64,000 bases of DNA, taken from NCBI GenBank assembly GCA_019745075.1, contig JAIETR010000002.1, positions 1 through 64,000 on the forward strand, read 5' to 3'. The position numbers were made by a program, and so were the translations under genes. Of this stretch, positions 17,042-26,132 are shown in pieces. The DNA comes from Qipengyuania sp. (GTDB lineage: Bacteria; Pseudomonadota; Alphaproteobacteria; Sphingomonadales; Sphingomonadaceae). The notes below the pieces were generated by a model that made no database searches, was not told where the DNA came from, and worked only from the letters and a program-made list of their open reading frames with translations. Numbering within the stretch: the first letter of the stretch is position 1; each line of letters starts with the position of its first letter.

Positions 17042-17782
17042 CTAGCGCGTTCGGGACGCTACGAGGAAGCGCTCGCGGCTGGCGCTGGATCGCTGCTGCA
17101 CCTCTTCCAGGGCCAATCGCTCGGTGCAGTCCAGCATCGCGTTGATAAGGCGATGGAAATGCTCGCGCATCGCCGCGCGTGCGCCGGCGGCATCGCGATC
17201 ATTGATCGCGTCGAACACAGCGCGGTGCTCGGCAGTGCGTGACTCGGCATCGTCGACGCAGACCGCCTCGTAGGTTGCCTTCACCTCAGGAAGGTCCTCT
17301 CGCATGCGCCAGAGCGTCTTGATTGTGTATACAAGCGCGGCGTTGTTCGACGCTTCGGCAATCGTCTGGTGAAACAGCTGGTCGGCTTCGTTCGCCTCGT
17401 CGTGGTCCCCTGTGCGCATCTGTTCGATGAGCTGGGCCAGCCGGGCGATCCCGTCCTCTGTAATGTTGTGCGCCGCTAGCGCGGCCGCCTCGGATTCGAC
17501 CAGCAGGCGCGCCTCGGTTACTTCGAACGCACTCGCCTTGGGCAACGCGCCGTGTTGTACTGCCCGGTTCTCGCTGACGTAGACCCCGGAGCCGGTCTTG
17601 ATCTCAAGTCGGCCCACCGCCTGAAGGGCGATTTCGGCCTCGCGAATGGTAACCCGGCTCACTCCCAGCCGCTCGGCCAGCTCCCGTTCGCCCGGAAGGC
17701 GTGTGCCCGGCGGGAAAGCACCATGGTCGATAAGGCCGGCAATCTGCTCGGCGACCGATTGGAAAAGACGTTTCGAGCTCAT
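17042..17782 (-). CDS. GntR/FadR-family regulator of alginate genes
   Basis: A 246-aa regulator. The N-terminal winged helix (about 5-72) shows LPGERELAERLGVSRVTIRE and the wing LEIKTGSGVYV. The C-terminal FCD all-alpha effector domain (about 90-225) has ADQLFHQTIAEASNN and EHRAVFDAINDRDAAGARAA, with conserved acidic and His residues for metal or ligand binding. The UxuR/ExuR branch of this family responds to uronate catabolites. Lying between the lyase operon and the TonB receptor, it is the natural local repressor. Similar motifs occur at its own promoter and upstream of PL6. The ligand (KDG, KDPG or DEH) is unknown. Confidence 0.9.
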   Translation of the reverse strand: MSSKRLFQSVAEQIAGLIDHGAFPPGTRLPGERELAERLGVSRVTIREAEIALQAVGRLEIKTGSGVYVSENRAVQHGALPKASAFEVTEARLLVESEAAALAAHNITEDGIARLAQLIEQMRTGDHDEANEADQLFHQTIAEASNNAALVYTIKTLWRMREDLPEVKATYEAVCVDDAESRTAEHRAVFDAINDRDAAGARAAMREHFHRLINAMLDCTERLALEEVQQRSSASRERFLVASRTR

Positions 17783-17799
17783 TGAACTGGGGTCTCCGC

Positions 17800-17835
17800 A
17801 TTTACTAGCTGCGTTGCTCTATGCCAATTTTCCTA
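17800..17835 (-). promoter_or_regulatory. shared motif upstream of the GntR gene
   Basis: ATTTACTAGCT followed by TGCCAATTTTCCTAG resembles ATTACTAGTT...TACCAATTTAGCCTAG upstream of PL6 (17014-17044). The match includes the CCAATTT core and the trailing CCTAG. It lies 18-53 bp upstream of the start codon, so autoregulation is plausible. Confidence 0.4.
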
Positions 17836-17961
17836 GCCAGATTCTGCGGCGAAAGCCAGCGACTGCCTATGGGGCCAGTCGCGGGTTCGCCGCCTCTCGC
17901 CCAATGTCAGAACTTTGCCCGCACGCCCGCGGATCCTAACGACGTATAGGCAGCGTCCGAC

Positions 17962-20900
17962 CTAAAACTTGACCGAAGCGCCAAACGTGAGCCTGCGATC
18001 CGGAAGACCCTGGAAGCACAGGAGTGCGCCGTCATTGACGCAGAATTGCGAGATTTTGGACTTGGTGAGGTTCACACCCTCGACCCCGATGTTGATATTG
18101 TCGGTCAGGTCATAGGTAATGCTGCCGTTCAGTTGTCCGCGTGCCGCCGTGACGACCGGAAAGCCCAGCGTGCTGCCCAGTGTCGCTCCGCCCGCAGTGT
18201 CCAGCGTTCGAAATGCGCTGCGCCAGGTGTAACGTGCGCGCGCCGACAGTCCGTACTTCTCGTAGAACAGCGTGACGTTGTATGCGTATTTGGAGAAATC
18301 GAGCAGGCCCTGAACTGCGGTATACGGTGCCGCATTAAGGCCACTGCTGGAGTTGAAGATTGCGTTTGCGCGGCTGTCGGAGGCCGAGGTGTTGGTGGCC
18401 TGCCCGCCGCCGAACTTCTGGTAAGTGAAGTTCGCAGCGAGACCGAAGCCAGATGCGAAGCCGATACTGTCTTCGAAAGATGACAGATCTCCCTGCGCGG
18501 CGACTTCAACGCCTGTCTGCGTTGTTGCAGCCGTATCGTTGATCGTCGTCGTAATGGGAACGCATAACCCGGTGCCGGCGTTCGCGGGGGCGACAAAGAC
18601 ATTTCGGTCCGCGATGGGGTTGTATATGCCGCCGCCTTCACATGGCGGGGTGAAATCCTTGAAGCCATTGGCATCCACTGCGGGCGCGAATTCCTGCGTC
18701 ACGAACAGGTTCGTCCGCCGTTTGTGGAAGACACCCACGCTGAGCACCGCCGCCGGAGCAAAATACCAGCTGACCGAAGCGTCGTACGCTGTCACTTTTT
18801 CCGGGGCGAGACCCGGATTGCCTATGACTACGGCAGTGTTCGGACCAGTTGTGAACCGGACCGAGGTCTTCAAATCGTTGAAATTCGGCCGGTTGATATC
18901 CTGACCATAGCTTGCTCGCAGGACGATATTGTCGGTCACATCAGCCGCCAAATTGATCCGCGGTAAGAGCATTTGATATTTGCCGGGGGTATTCACCTGC
19001 GTTATCGCACCACCAGCGCCGATGTTGTTGCCAAGCGAGTTGATGATCGAATCGACATAGCGCAAGCCGGCATTGCCGCTGAGCATGCCCGCTTCAAAAT
19101 TGAGCTGTCCGTAGACGGCATGGGTCGTTTCGCGGACCTTATAGAAAGATGCAGGATTGAAGGTGGGGTCGGCCAGAACCCTCGCTCCCGGTTCAGCCAA
19201 GAGAGCCGCCTGCAACGTGCTCAGCACGCCTTCACGGTCCGAATAGGCAAGCTTCGGGTCGATGATCAGGAAATCGCCGAAAAAGAGCGATCGCCCATCG
19301 GCGCGTCCGAAGATCGACGGACCGGGGACCAGAAGGTCCGAGAACGCCGTCCCTCCCGGGGAATCGCGCAACAATGACAGACCGATGGTGGACCTGAACT
19401 CGTTAAACTCAGTCGACGTCTTGTTGTAACGGTAACCCCAGTTGAACGACGTGAAGAACCCCGTCAGATCCTCAAGATCGAGCTCGAAGTCCATGCGGCC
19501 AGTGGCTTCGACATTCCGGGTGGTGTTGTCGCCCACTGTGACCGCATCCAGCACCACGTTGGCCGGATCGAGAAGCTGCGCCACCGTCGGTGCAAAGGCC
19601 GACGATGTATCGATGCCGAATGCCAGAGCACCCCCGGTCAAGTCGTAACGGAACGGAGTGCCATTCTCATTCGGAGGCCTAGTTCCGGTCAGCGCGGTTT
19701 TAGGATTGATGAAGTTCAGCGTTGTGCTGAGGTCTGGATTGCGCGTGCTTGACAGCGTGCGTGTCGCTTCGACTCGCGCCCTGAAGCGGCCGCTCTCCCA
19801 TTCCGTGCCCACCCGGAGAAGATTGCTGTCGGTCAGGCGAGCACCGACATCGCTCGAAAAGCGAAGGTTCGGCCGGTTGGCAACGGTTGGTTGCAGCGTC
19901 CCGGTCAGTGCGGCCTGAATACTGCCGAGATCGACACCGCCAAGCGACCGGAAATCGACCGTTTCAAATGAGTCGGGGGCGTTGGTCCTCTGGACGCTGC
20001 TTACCCCTGAAGCCTGAATTCTGGTGCTTTCCTGCCTTCGCGTCTGCTTGTTGTAGAAGCCGTCGAAATAGAATTTCAGATTATCAGTCGGGGCATATTC
20101 AAGTGTGCCTGCCAGATTGTAGGTTTCATATTTGAAATCCTCGAGCTCTTGATTGAGGAACTGTATGCCGAGATAGTCGAAGGCTGGTCCCGGAGCGCCT
20201 GTGGCTGTTACCCCGGTGCCTTGTGCGGTCAGCGTGTCCCGGTCGACGCGGGGCCGAAACGACAGCGCGTCTTGCTTCGCGTAGCTGCCGCTGAGCACGA
20301 CCCCGAGTTCACCGTCACCGACGGTCCATTTGTTGCCGAAGCTGGCAGAAATCCGGGGCCGGAAGCTCTCAGAGAGCTCAGAGTACTCGCCCTGCACACG
20401 TGCGGCGATCAGGGGATCGCGCAAATTAAGCGGTCGGATTGTGCGCAAGTTGATCGTGCCCCCCACCGATCCTTCGGTGGTCATCGCGGTTGGCGCCTTT
20501 ATGACCTCCACCGATGCGATAATCGCTGCGTTGACGTCCTCGAAACTGATGCCGCCCCGGCCAGAACCCGAACCCACCGTGCCGACACCGTTGATCTCCG
20601 TCCGGTTGTCGTTCGAACCACGGATCTGGACCCCGGTGCCGATACCCGCGTCTCTCGTAATCTGGACGCCTGGGATGTTCTCGAGCACCTCGGCGAGGTT
20701 CTGGTCGGGTAACTTGCCGATGTCTTCGGCCTGGATGACCTCGACCAGGCTGTCCGCGTTGCGCTTTTCGTTCAGTGCGCTTTGCAGCGACCCACGAATT
20801 CCTGTGACGACAATGGGGCTGCCCGCGTCCGCGCTGTCGCCCGCTCCGGCATCCTGGGCAGATGCTACCTCGGGAAGCATCAGTGCGATCGCGCACGTGC

Positions 20901-20970
20901 TGATCAGTGCTCGCGTCAATACGGCAGTGACATTCGCGTCGAATCGGCCTCCGTTGACGGAAACAGACAT
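17962..20970 (-). CDS. TonB-dependent receptor (alginate oligomer uptake)
   Basis: A 1002-aa outer-membrane receptor. A signal peptide ends near residue 39 (EVASAQDAG). A TonB-box-like SPIVVTGIRGSLQSALNEKR leads into the plug domain (about 55-175), which has IGKLPDQNLAEVLENIPGVQ and TEGSVGGTINLRT. A long beta-barrel ends LTFGASVKF with terminal Phe. This form is typical of the large sphingomonad/Caulobacter carbohydrate receptors. Its place next to PL6, PL17 and the GntR regulator points to alginate oligosaccharide import. GAGGAGGG precedes ATG 20970. A TACCAAT half-site lies upstream near 21060. The substrate is inferred from neighbours. Confidence 0.92.
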   Translation of the reverse strand: MSVSVNGGRFDANVTAVLTRALISTCAIALMLPEVASAQDAGAGDSADAGSPIVVTGIRGSLQSALNEKRNADSLVEVIQAEDIGKLPDQNLAEVLENIPGVQITRDAGIGTGVQIRGSNDNRTEINGVGTVGSGSGRGGISFEDVNAAIIASVEVIKAPTAMTTEGSVGGTINLRTIRPLNLRDPLIAARVQGEYSELSESFRPRISASFGNKWTVGDGELGVVLSGSYAKQDALSFRPRVDRDTLTAQGTGVTATGAPGPAFDYLGIQFLNQELEDFKYETYNLAGTLEYAPTDNLKFYFDGFYNKQTRRQESTRIQASGVSSVQRTNAPDSFETVDFRSLGGVDLGSIQAALTGTLQPTVANRPNLRFSSDVGARLTDSNLLRVGTEWESGRFRARVEATRTLSSTRNPDLSTTLNFINPKTALTGTRPPNENGTPFRYDLTGGALAFGIDTSSAFAPTVAQLLDPANVVLDAVTVGDNTTRNVEATGRMDFELDLEDLTGFFTSFNWGYRYNKTSTEFNEFRSTIGLSLLRDSPGGTAFSDLLVPGPSIFGRADGRSLFFGDFLIIDPKLAYSDREGVLSTLQAALLAEPGARVLADPTFNPASFYKVRETTHAVYGQLNFEAGMLSGNAGLRYVDSIINSLGNNIGAGGAITQVNTPGKYQMLLPRINLAADVTDNIVLRASYGQDINRPNFNDLKTSVRFTTGPNTAVVIGNPGLAPEKVTAYDASVSWYFAPAAVLSVGVFHKRRTNLFVTQEFAPAVDANGFKDFTPPCEGGGIYNPIADRNVFVAPANAGTGLCVPITTTINDTAATTQTGVEVAAQGDLSSFEDSIGFASGFGLAANFTYQKFGGGQATNTSASDSRANAIFNSSSGLNAAPYTAVQGLLDFSKYAYNVTLFYEKYGLSARARYTWRSAFRTLDTAGGATLGSTLGFPVVTAARGQLNGSITYDLTDNINIGVEGVNLTKSKISQFCVNDGALLCFQGLPDRRLTFGASVKF

Positions 20971-21313
20971 AACCCACCCTCCTCAGTTCGCTATTGGGTG
21001 TCAAATGCCTCGCTAGTCCGTTTATGTCAACCACCTTGATATGCCTTTGTGTTTATGTTTGTCATACCAATGCTGTTACCCAGCGATTTACCCCGGCAAG
21101 GCGTCACCGTGTCCCGGGGACGTGGCAACCTTGCTCCTCACGTGGGCCAGTTCGCTTAGAGCTCCAGTAATGCCTGTCCGCCCAGCGACCAAGCTTTGGA
21201 CCAATCACGCGGCCCTTGTTCTCATTGACTCAAGGCGGCCTAGCAGAGTCTCCGGTTGAGTCGCCGAAAGCCGCCGGTCGGCTTCTGGCCCAGGTACGGC
21301 CGTCTAACATAAG

Positions 21314-21339
21314 GCATCTGCCGGCGGGCCGGCAGATGC
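21314..21339. repeat. 12-bp perfect inverted repeat
   Basis: GCATCTGCCGGC (21314-21325) and GCCGGCAGATGC (21328-21339) are exact reverse complements separated by GG. It lies in the roughly 750-bp stretch between the TonB receptor and copD, 15 bp before a broken HTH gene. No T-run follows, so an intrinsic terminator is unlikely. It could be an operator or a scar of a mobile element. Confidence 0.6.
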
Positions 21340-21354
21340 TACAAGGGTGTTCAT

Positions 21355-21660
21355 ATGCACTCCGAACACTTCCTCGCGCTCCCCGCCGACGTCATCGCCC
21401 TCGACTGATCGGCGCCTCTGCGCGATCTTGCCCAGACAGTCGGCATTAGCGAAGTAGGCCTGAGGGAGCTGCTTAATGCGCCAGGCCATCGTCACCCCCG
21501 CCGCAGGGCTACTGGAACCACGCGAGGCTCGGCTGGCCCGTAATCGCCCCGCCGAGTTCGCAGGCACGGGGGCCAGGTGAGAACGGGCGCACCCGGTCGA
21601 CGCTCGGCTCCACAGCCACACTCGCGCGCCGGCCAAAAAAATTGATGGACGTCCTCCAAA
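21355..21660 (+). pseudogene. decayed HTH-type gene (stop plus frameshift)
   Basis: From ATG 21355 the frame reads MHSEHFLALPADVIALD and then meets TGA at 21406-21408, where related proteins have Trp. It continues in frame as SAPLRDLAQTVGISEVGLRE. Near 21497 a one-base shift moves to another frame that reads PPQGYWNHARLG. The LAxxxGIS-x-V-GL...PPxGYW pattern is typical of a DNA-binding protein family with a short HTH. The rest of the 20971-21723 gap holds the TonB receptor promoter region and an inverted repeat, and I see no other gene there. The 3' end is approximate. Confidence 0.5.
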
Positions 21661-21723
21661 AATTTCCCGCTGCTTCCGACTGCGTTTGCGGCATTGCTAC
21701 CTATTCCGTGGAGCGATTTCCGG

Positions 21724-22599
21724 TCAGCTCGCGGCGACCGGAGGTTCGAGCGTTCCAAGCCAAGCGACCAGCGCAAGGATGGCGATCGCAGCGGCGGTTT
21801 CCAGGGCCAAGCTGCGGCGAAGCTTTGATCGGGTGACAGGTTCGCCGTCAAGAAGGGCAGGCGTTAACCGAAAACGGTTCATCGCCGCCAAGGCCAGCAT
21901 TACGACAAACAGCACCAGCTTTAACAGCAACAGCTGCCCATAGCGCGTCTCAGGGAGCTCGGCGACGCCGGACCAACCGATCAGAAAGGCGCTGCTCGAC
22001 AAACCGGTGGCGACAATCGTGGCGACAATGACCGTTCCCGCCTTCGCGAACCGGTCAAGCGCTTGCTGGGCGACAAGGACATCGGTGGAGCCGAAGACCA
22101 TATGCGAAAGTACGACCAGCGCACCGAGCCAAGCGGCCGCGGCGAAAAGGTGGACGATGTCACCAATGAGCAGAAGGTTGGCTGAAGCTCCCTCTCCGGC
22201 GGCGCCATGGCCGGTCCAGGCGAGCGAACCCAGCGCAACCCCAGCAAGAAGTACACCTAGCCCCGTCCGCGGACGAACCGAGAGGAGTGCCGCCAGCATC
22301 ATCAGCGCGATCACCCGCGCCAGCCAGGCGTGCCCGATCGACGTGTCGACGATCATCGCCTCGACATCGGCGAGCATCAGCTCCGCCAGCCCCACCCATG
22401 CCATGGAGGCGGTCATGGCGGCTATCGAAAGCACCGACAAAGCCAAGCCTAGAAGTGCTAGCGCACCCAGAACTTTCGGGGAGATGGCAAACAATCGGCG
22501 TTGGAGTGGGGTGTAGAGCGCGAACAGCGGCAAGCCGAAGAGCAGCATCAGGTCCACATAGAGCGCGAACCTGACGCCGATCGTGAGCGCGTCGCCCAC
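21724..22599 (-). CDS. copD: copper resistance membrane protein CopD
   Basis: A 291-aa polytopic inner-membrane protein with about eight hydrophobic helices. Family-type histidines sit in helices: TSIGHAWLARVIALM, AWTGHGAAGE and IGDIVHLFAAAAWLGALVVL. CopD (or the CopD domain of YcnJ) moves copper across the inner membrane with CopC as periplasmic partner. It follows copC directly (copC stop at 22600), so the two form an operon. It reads away from the alginate genes and may be separate cargo. Confidence 0.9.
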   Translation of the reverse strand: MGDALTIGVRFALYVDLMLLFGLPLFALYTPLQRRLFAISPKVLGALALLGLALSVLSIAAMTASMAWVGLAELMLADVEAMIVDTSIGHAWLARVIALMMLAALLSVRPRTGLGVLLAGVALGSLAWTGHGAAGEGASANLLLIGDIVHLFAAAAWLGALVVLSHMVFGSTDVLVAQQALDRFAKAGTVIVATIVATGLSSSAFLIGWSGVAELPETRYGQLLLLKLVLFVVMLALAAMNRFRLTPALLDGEPVTRSKLRRSLALETAAAIAILALVAWLGTLEPPVAAS

Positions 22600-22980
22600 T
22601 TATTTGACAGAGAAGCTGAAGCTGCCCTTGCGGCGATGCGTGTCGGCGCCCGCCGCGTGCCAATTGACGATGTAGCTGCCCGAAGCCAGCGGCTTCGGAT
22701 TGGTCAGGGTCAGCGTCTTGCCATCGCTGCTCCACGCCAGCTTCAATCCCTTCATTTGCATCGGTGCGTGTTTTGCCATGCCGGGCATTCCGGTCATCAC
22801 CAGTTCGGCGCCCGAAAACCGTGCCACGACCTTCTCGTTGAAGGTAAGCCGAATAGCGTTCGTCTTGGCGATGGTCGCGTTCGCCGTGGGGCTGGAGGTT
22901 ACCAGCGCAGCGTGCGCATTGGCGGCACCGGGGACCGAGGCAAGGGCGGCCAAGGCCAGCAAGAAGCCTGATTTCGACAT
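22600..22980 (-). CDS. copC: periplasmic copper-binding protein CopC
   Basis: A 126-aa secreted beta-sandwich protein. A signal peptide (1-22) ends ANAHA, so His1 of the mature protein is available for Cu(II) binding, as in the CopC family. The family segment NAIRLTFNEKVVARFSGAEL and the late IVNWHAAGADTHRRKGSFSFSV, with the second and third histidine ligands, are present. A Met-rich loop (MTGMPGMAKHAPMQM) could bind Cu(I). It is the first gene of a copCD pair. The 130 bp upstream, to the ABC operon end, hold no gene. Confidence 0.93.
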   Translation of the reverse strand: MSKSGFLLALAALASVPGAANAHAALVTSSPTANATIAKTNAIRLTFNEKVVARFSGAELVMTGMPGMAKHAPMQMKGLKLAWSSDGKTLTLTNPKPLASGSYIVNWHAAGADTHRRKGSFSFSVK

Positions 22981-23109
22981 GGAAGTTCCTTTCGATAATT
23001 GGGAGGTCGCCCGCTTCGGCTCCGAATTGGATCAGGATCCCATTTCGCGGACACTCGGGATGTCTGCCATTCTGCGCTGCGGGATTAACGGAAGCTGGAA
23101 TAGCGTGGA

Positions 23110-23874
23110 TCAGATCAGGATCTGGTCTAAAAACTGGCGGGTACGCGCGTGGACGGGATTGTCGAAGAACGCATCGGGCGTGGCGGATTCGACGATCCTG
23201 CCCTCGTCCATGAATATGACGCGGTCGGCCGCCTGGCGGGCAAAACCCATCTCGTGAGTTACGACGATCATCGTCATGCCATCGTGAGCGAGGCCCAGCA
23301 TGGTCTCCAGCACTTCCTTGACCATTTCAGGGTCAAGCGCAGAGGTCGGCTCGTCGAACAGCATGATCTTGGGGTTCATGCACAGCGAGCGCGCGATCGC
23401 CACGCGCTGTTGCTGCCCGCCCGACAGCTGGCCCGGATACTTGTGCGCCTGTTCGGGAATGCGAACCCGTTCGAGGAAGTGCAAAGCCGTGGCTTCCGCT
23501 TCGGGTCGCGATTGCTTCAACACCCACAGCGGAGCGAGCGTACAATTCTCGAGGATCGTCAGATGGGGAAACAGGTTGAAGCTTTGAAACACCATGCCGA
23601 CGTCGCGGCGGATGATTTCGAGTTTCTTGGGCTCCCGGCACACTACCCTGCCACCCACCCGGATCGAACCCTGCTGATGGTGCTCAAGCTGATTGATGCA
23701 TCGGATCAGGGTCGATTTACCCGAGCCCGAGGGCCCGCACACGACGATCCGCTCGCCAGCCTCGACGCGAAGATCGATGTCCCGCAGCGCGTGGAAGTCA
23801 TCGAACCACTTGTTGAGCCCCACGATCTCGATTGCCGGCTCAGCCACGTCGTGTGCAAAGGATTGCATCGTCAT
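23110..23874 (-). CDS. polar amino-acid ABC transporter ATPase (AapP/GlnQ)
   Basis: A 254-aa ATP-binding subunit. Walker A is GPSGSGKST, the Q-loop sits in [11 protein letters not shown], and the ABC signature is [19 protein letters not shown]. Walker B is [15 protein letters not shown] and the H-switch is VVTHEMG. This is the polar amino-acid uptake subfamily (HisP/GlnQ/AapP). It is the last gene of the minus-strand operon and overlaps the upstream permease by 4 bp. The first of two adjacent ATGs (23874) was chosen for that overlap. It powers import through the two permeases. Confidence 0.94.
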   Translation of the reverse strand: MTMQSFAHDVAEPAIEIVGLNKWFDDFHALRDIDLRVEAGERIVVCGPSGSGKSTLIRCINQLEHHQQGSIRVGGRVVCREPKKLEIIRRDVGMVFQSFNLFPHLTILENCTLAPLWVLKQSRPEAEATALHFLERVRIPEQAHKYPGQLSGGQQQRVAIARSLCMNPKIMLFDEPTSALDPEMVKEVLETMLGLAHDGMTMIVVTHEMGFARQAADRVIFMDEGRIVESATPDAFFDNPVHARTRQFLDQILI

Positions 23875-24962
23875 CGGGAAACCTTTCGCCGGCGCTCGAG
23901 ACTGTCGGCGAAGCGCCCGAACCCGAAGCAGAGGATGAAATAAATCGCCGCAATGAAGAGATAGGTCTCCGCCGCGGGGGAACTCCAGGACGGGTCGGCC
24001 AGGGCAGCCTTGCCCGAGCTCACGAGATCGAACAGCCCAACGACCAGCACGAGACTGGTGTTTTTGATCATCACGATGATGGTGTTGGTAAGCGCCGGGA
24101 TCACGATCGTGATGGCCTGCGGCAGGATAATCAGTCGTTGCCTCTGCCAATACGACAAGCCGAGCGCCTCGGCGGCCTCGCTCTGCCCTTTCGGAAGAGC
24201 CTGGAGGCCGCCACGGACGACCTCTGCCATATAGGCGGCCGCGAACAGCAACAGCGCTAGCAAGGCCCGAAAGAATTTGTCGGGAAGAAGCGCCTCGGGA
24301 AGCAGGAGCGGCAACATGATGGACGCGATGAACAGGATGCTGAGAAGCGGAAGCGCGCGGGTCGTCTCGATGAACAGAACGCTGAGCGCGCTGACCGCAG
24401 GCAGTTTCGATCGGCGAGCAAGCGCCAGCATGATGGCAAGCGGAAACGCGGCGCCGATGGCGACGACGGTCAGGATCAGCGTTATCGGCAGCCCGCCCCA
24501 GAGCGCGGTGGGGACGAATGTCAGCCCCGGCACGCCCCCAAGCATGAGCACGAAGACGGCGACAATGGCCGCGACCCAAAGACCGAAAAGCCGTGGACCC
24601 CAGGAAGCTGGGCGCACCGAGTAGATCAGGAGGCCAATTAGAAGCAAGCAGACCAGGGCCGGCCGCCATCGCTCTTCAGGTGGATAGATTCCGAAGAGTA
24701 TCTGACTGTGCTTTGCGATGACGAAGCTCCAGCAGGCTCCCTGGGCCGCCTGGCAGCTTGCGGGCTCGGCAGGAAAGAAGGCGGCGTTTATAATAGCCCA
24801 GTCCACCAGCCAAACGGACATTCGCGCGATCGCCATTCCGAAGATGATTGTCAGCAGCGCGTTCAGTGGCGTGCCGAACAGGAGTTTCAGCCACGAGCGC
24901 CTTTTGGCGACGGGTGCCGCCCTCGCGTCGGGTACTGGATCAGCCAGAGCGACCGCGTTCAT
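23871..24962 (-). CDS. amino-acid ABC permease (AapM-like)
   Basis: A 363-aa inner-membrane permease with a long N-terminal extension and a periplasmic loop before the BPD transport domain (about residues 155-350). The domain shows the HisM/AapM pattern [20 protein letters not shown], the coupling EAA loop with [16 protein letters not shown], and [15 protein letters not shown]. Its length and extra loop match AapM rather than the shorter HisM type. It lies 4 bp after the other permease gene and overlaps the ATPase gene, so it is one half of a permease heterodimer. Confidence 0.92.
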   Translation of the reverse strand: MNAVALADPVPDARAAPVAKRRSWLKLLFGTPLNALLTIIFGMAIARMSVWLVDWAIINAAFFPAEPASCQAAQGACWSFVIAKHSQILFGIYPPEERWRPALVCLLLIGLLIYSVRPASWGPRLFGLWVAAIVAVFVLMLGGVPGLTFVPTALWGGLPITLILTVVAIGAAFPLAIMLALARRSKLPAVSALSVLFIETTRALPLLSILFIASIMLPLLLPEALLPDKFFRALLALLLFAAAYMAEVVRGGLQALPKGQSEAAEALGLSYWQRQRLIILPQAITIVIPALTNTIIVMIKNTSLVLVVGLFDLVSSGKAALADPSWSSPAAETYLFIAAIYFILCFGFGRFADSLERRRKVSR

Positions 24963-24966
24963 CGTC

Positions 24967-26130
24967 TCAGCGCTCCCTGATCATGACGCGGCGGTTATAG
25001 AGGTTCATCATCGCCGAGAGAGTGAGATTGATAAGAAGATAGGCTGCGATAATGATCGCCGTCCCTTCTACAGCCCTGCTGGTCTTGTTGATCACGGTCC
25101 CCATCACGACCATCAGATCCGAATAGCCGATCGCCAAGGCGAGTGTGCTGTTCTTGACGACGTTGATGTATTGACTCGTCATTGGCGGAACGATGACCCG
25201 CATCATCTGGGGCAGGATGATCAGGCGCAGGATCTTGCCTGATGATAACCCCAGCGCCCGCGCCGCCTCCCACTGGCCGCGGGGAACTGCATTGATCCCG
25301 CTGCGCACGATCTCGGCAATGAAGCCGGTCGTGTAGAACACCAGCCCCAGCAGCAGCGTTGCGGTCTCGGGCGTGAGCGTGGCCCCGCCCTGAAGTGATG
25401 TGCCCACCTGCCGCGGCCGATCGAGAGTCCCGCCCGTCGCCAAGAACGCAAGCATCACAATGATGGCGGCGCCGCCTGCTGCCAAACGCAGATAGGGTGG
25501 CCTGCGGCCGGTCCGCCGGCCAACGATAGTTGCGGCGGTCGCGGCGACGGCAAGCAGGGCGATCACCAGCGCGACGAGAAGTACAGCCGTTCCTGGGCTC
25601 CATGCGGCGTCGAACCAGGGTACGGCTAACCCGCGCATCGAGGCATATACCCCGGGCACCAATTGATTGGCGGAGTCCGCCGGCAAGGACCACCAGATGG
25701 TGTAGATGAACAGTAGCAACAGTAGTAGCGGAGTGTTGCGCGCGGTCTCGACCCATACTCTGGCGAGAGCCGAAACCAGGGGGTTGGTGCTCAGTCGAGC
25801 GATCCCAAGGAGCGTGCCGGTAACCGTCGAGATGACGATAACGAGCAGGGACGCGGCGACCGTGTTCCCTACCCCCGCCAAGATGGCCCATAGGTTAGAG
25901 TCATTCGGACTATAGGAGATCAGCGATTCCGAGATGGTGAAGCCAGCTCTGCCGCTGAGGAAATCGAAACCGATCGGAATGCCCCGGGCGGTAAGATTGC
26001 CCAAAGTGGTCAGGACCACCAAACCCACCGCGCAAAGCGCGGCGGTCACTGCGCCCGCCTGGATGGCAATCGCGCGTACGTTGACAGGCTCGCGAACGGG
26101 CGCGCCTCGGGGACCGATATTGGGGGCCAT
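24967..26130 (-). CDS. amino-acid ABC permease (AapQ-like)
   Basis: A 387-aa inner-membrane permease of the AapQ/GltJ kind. The BPD domain starts with ILAGVGNTVAASLLVIVIST. A long central insertion (about 150-270) with extra helices is typical of AapQ. The EAA loop follows: EIVRSGINAVPRGQWEAARA, GLSSGKILRLIILPQ and VVKNSTLALAIGYSDL. ATG 26130 places the start 3 bp beyond the solute-binding gene stop; an upstream in-frame ATG at 26142 would overlap it. It pairs with the next permease in the operon. Confidence 0.92.
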   Translation of the reverse strand: MAPNIGPRGAPVREPVNVRAIAIQAGAVTAALCAVGLVVLTTLGNLTARGIPIGFDFLSGRAGFTISESLISYSPNDSNLWAILAGVGNTVAASLLVIVISTVTGTLLGIARLSTNPLVSALARVWVETARNTPLLLLLLFIYTIWWSLPADSANQLVPGVYASMRGLAVPWFDAAWSPGTAVLLVALVIALLAVAATAATIVGRRTGRRPPYLRLAAGGAAIIVMLAFLATGGTLDRPRQVGTSLQGGATLTPETATLLLGLVFYTTGFIAEIVRSGINAVPRGQWEAARALGLSSGKILRLIILPQMMRVIVPPMTSQYINVVKNSTLALAIGYSDLMVVMGTVINKTSRAVEGTAIIIAAYLLINLTLSAMMNLYNRRVMIRER

Positions 26131-26132
26131 GT

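Noticed and set aside
21041-21259. 72-aa plus-strand frame upstream of the TonB receptor
   Set aside because: It spans the receptor promoter region, has no ribosome-binding site and shows no protein-like pattern.
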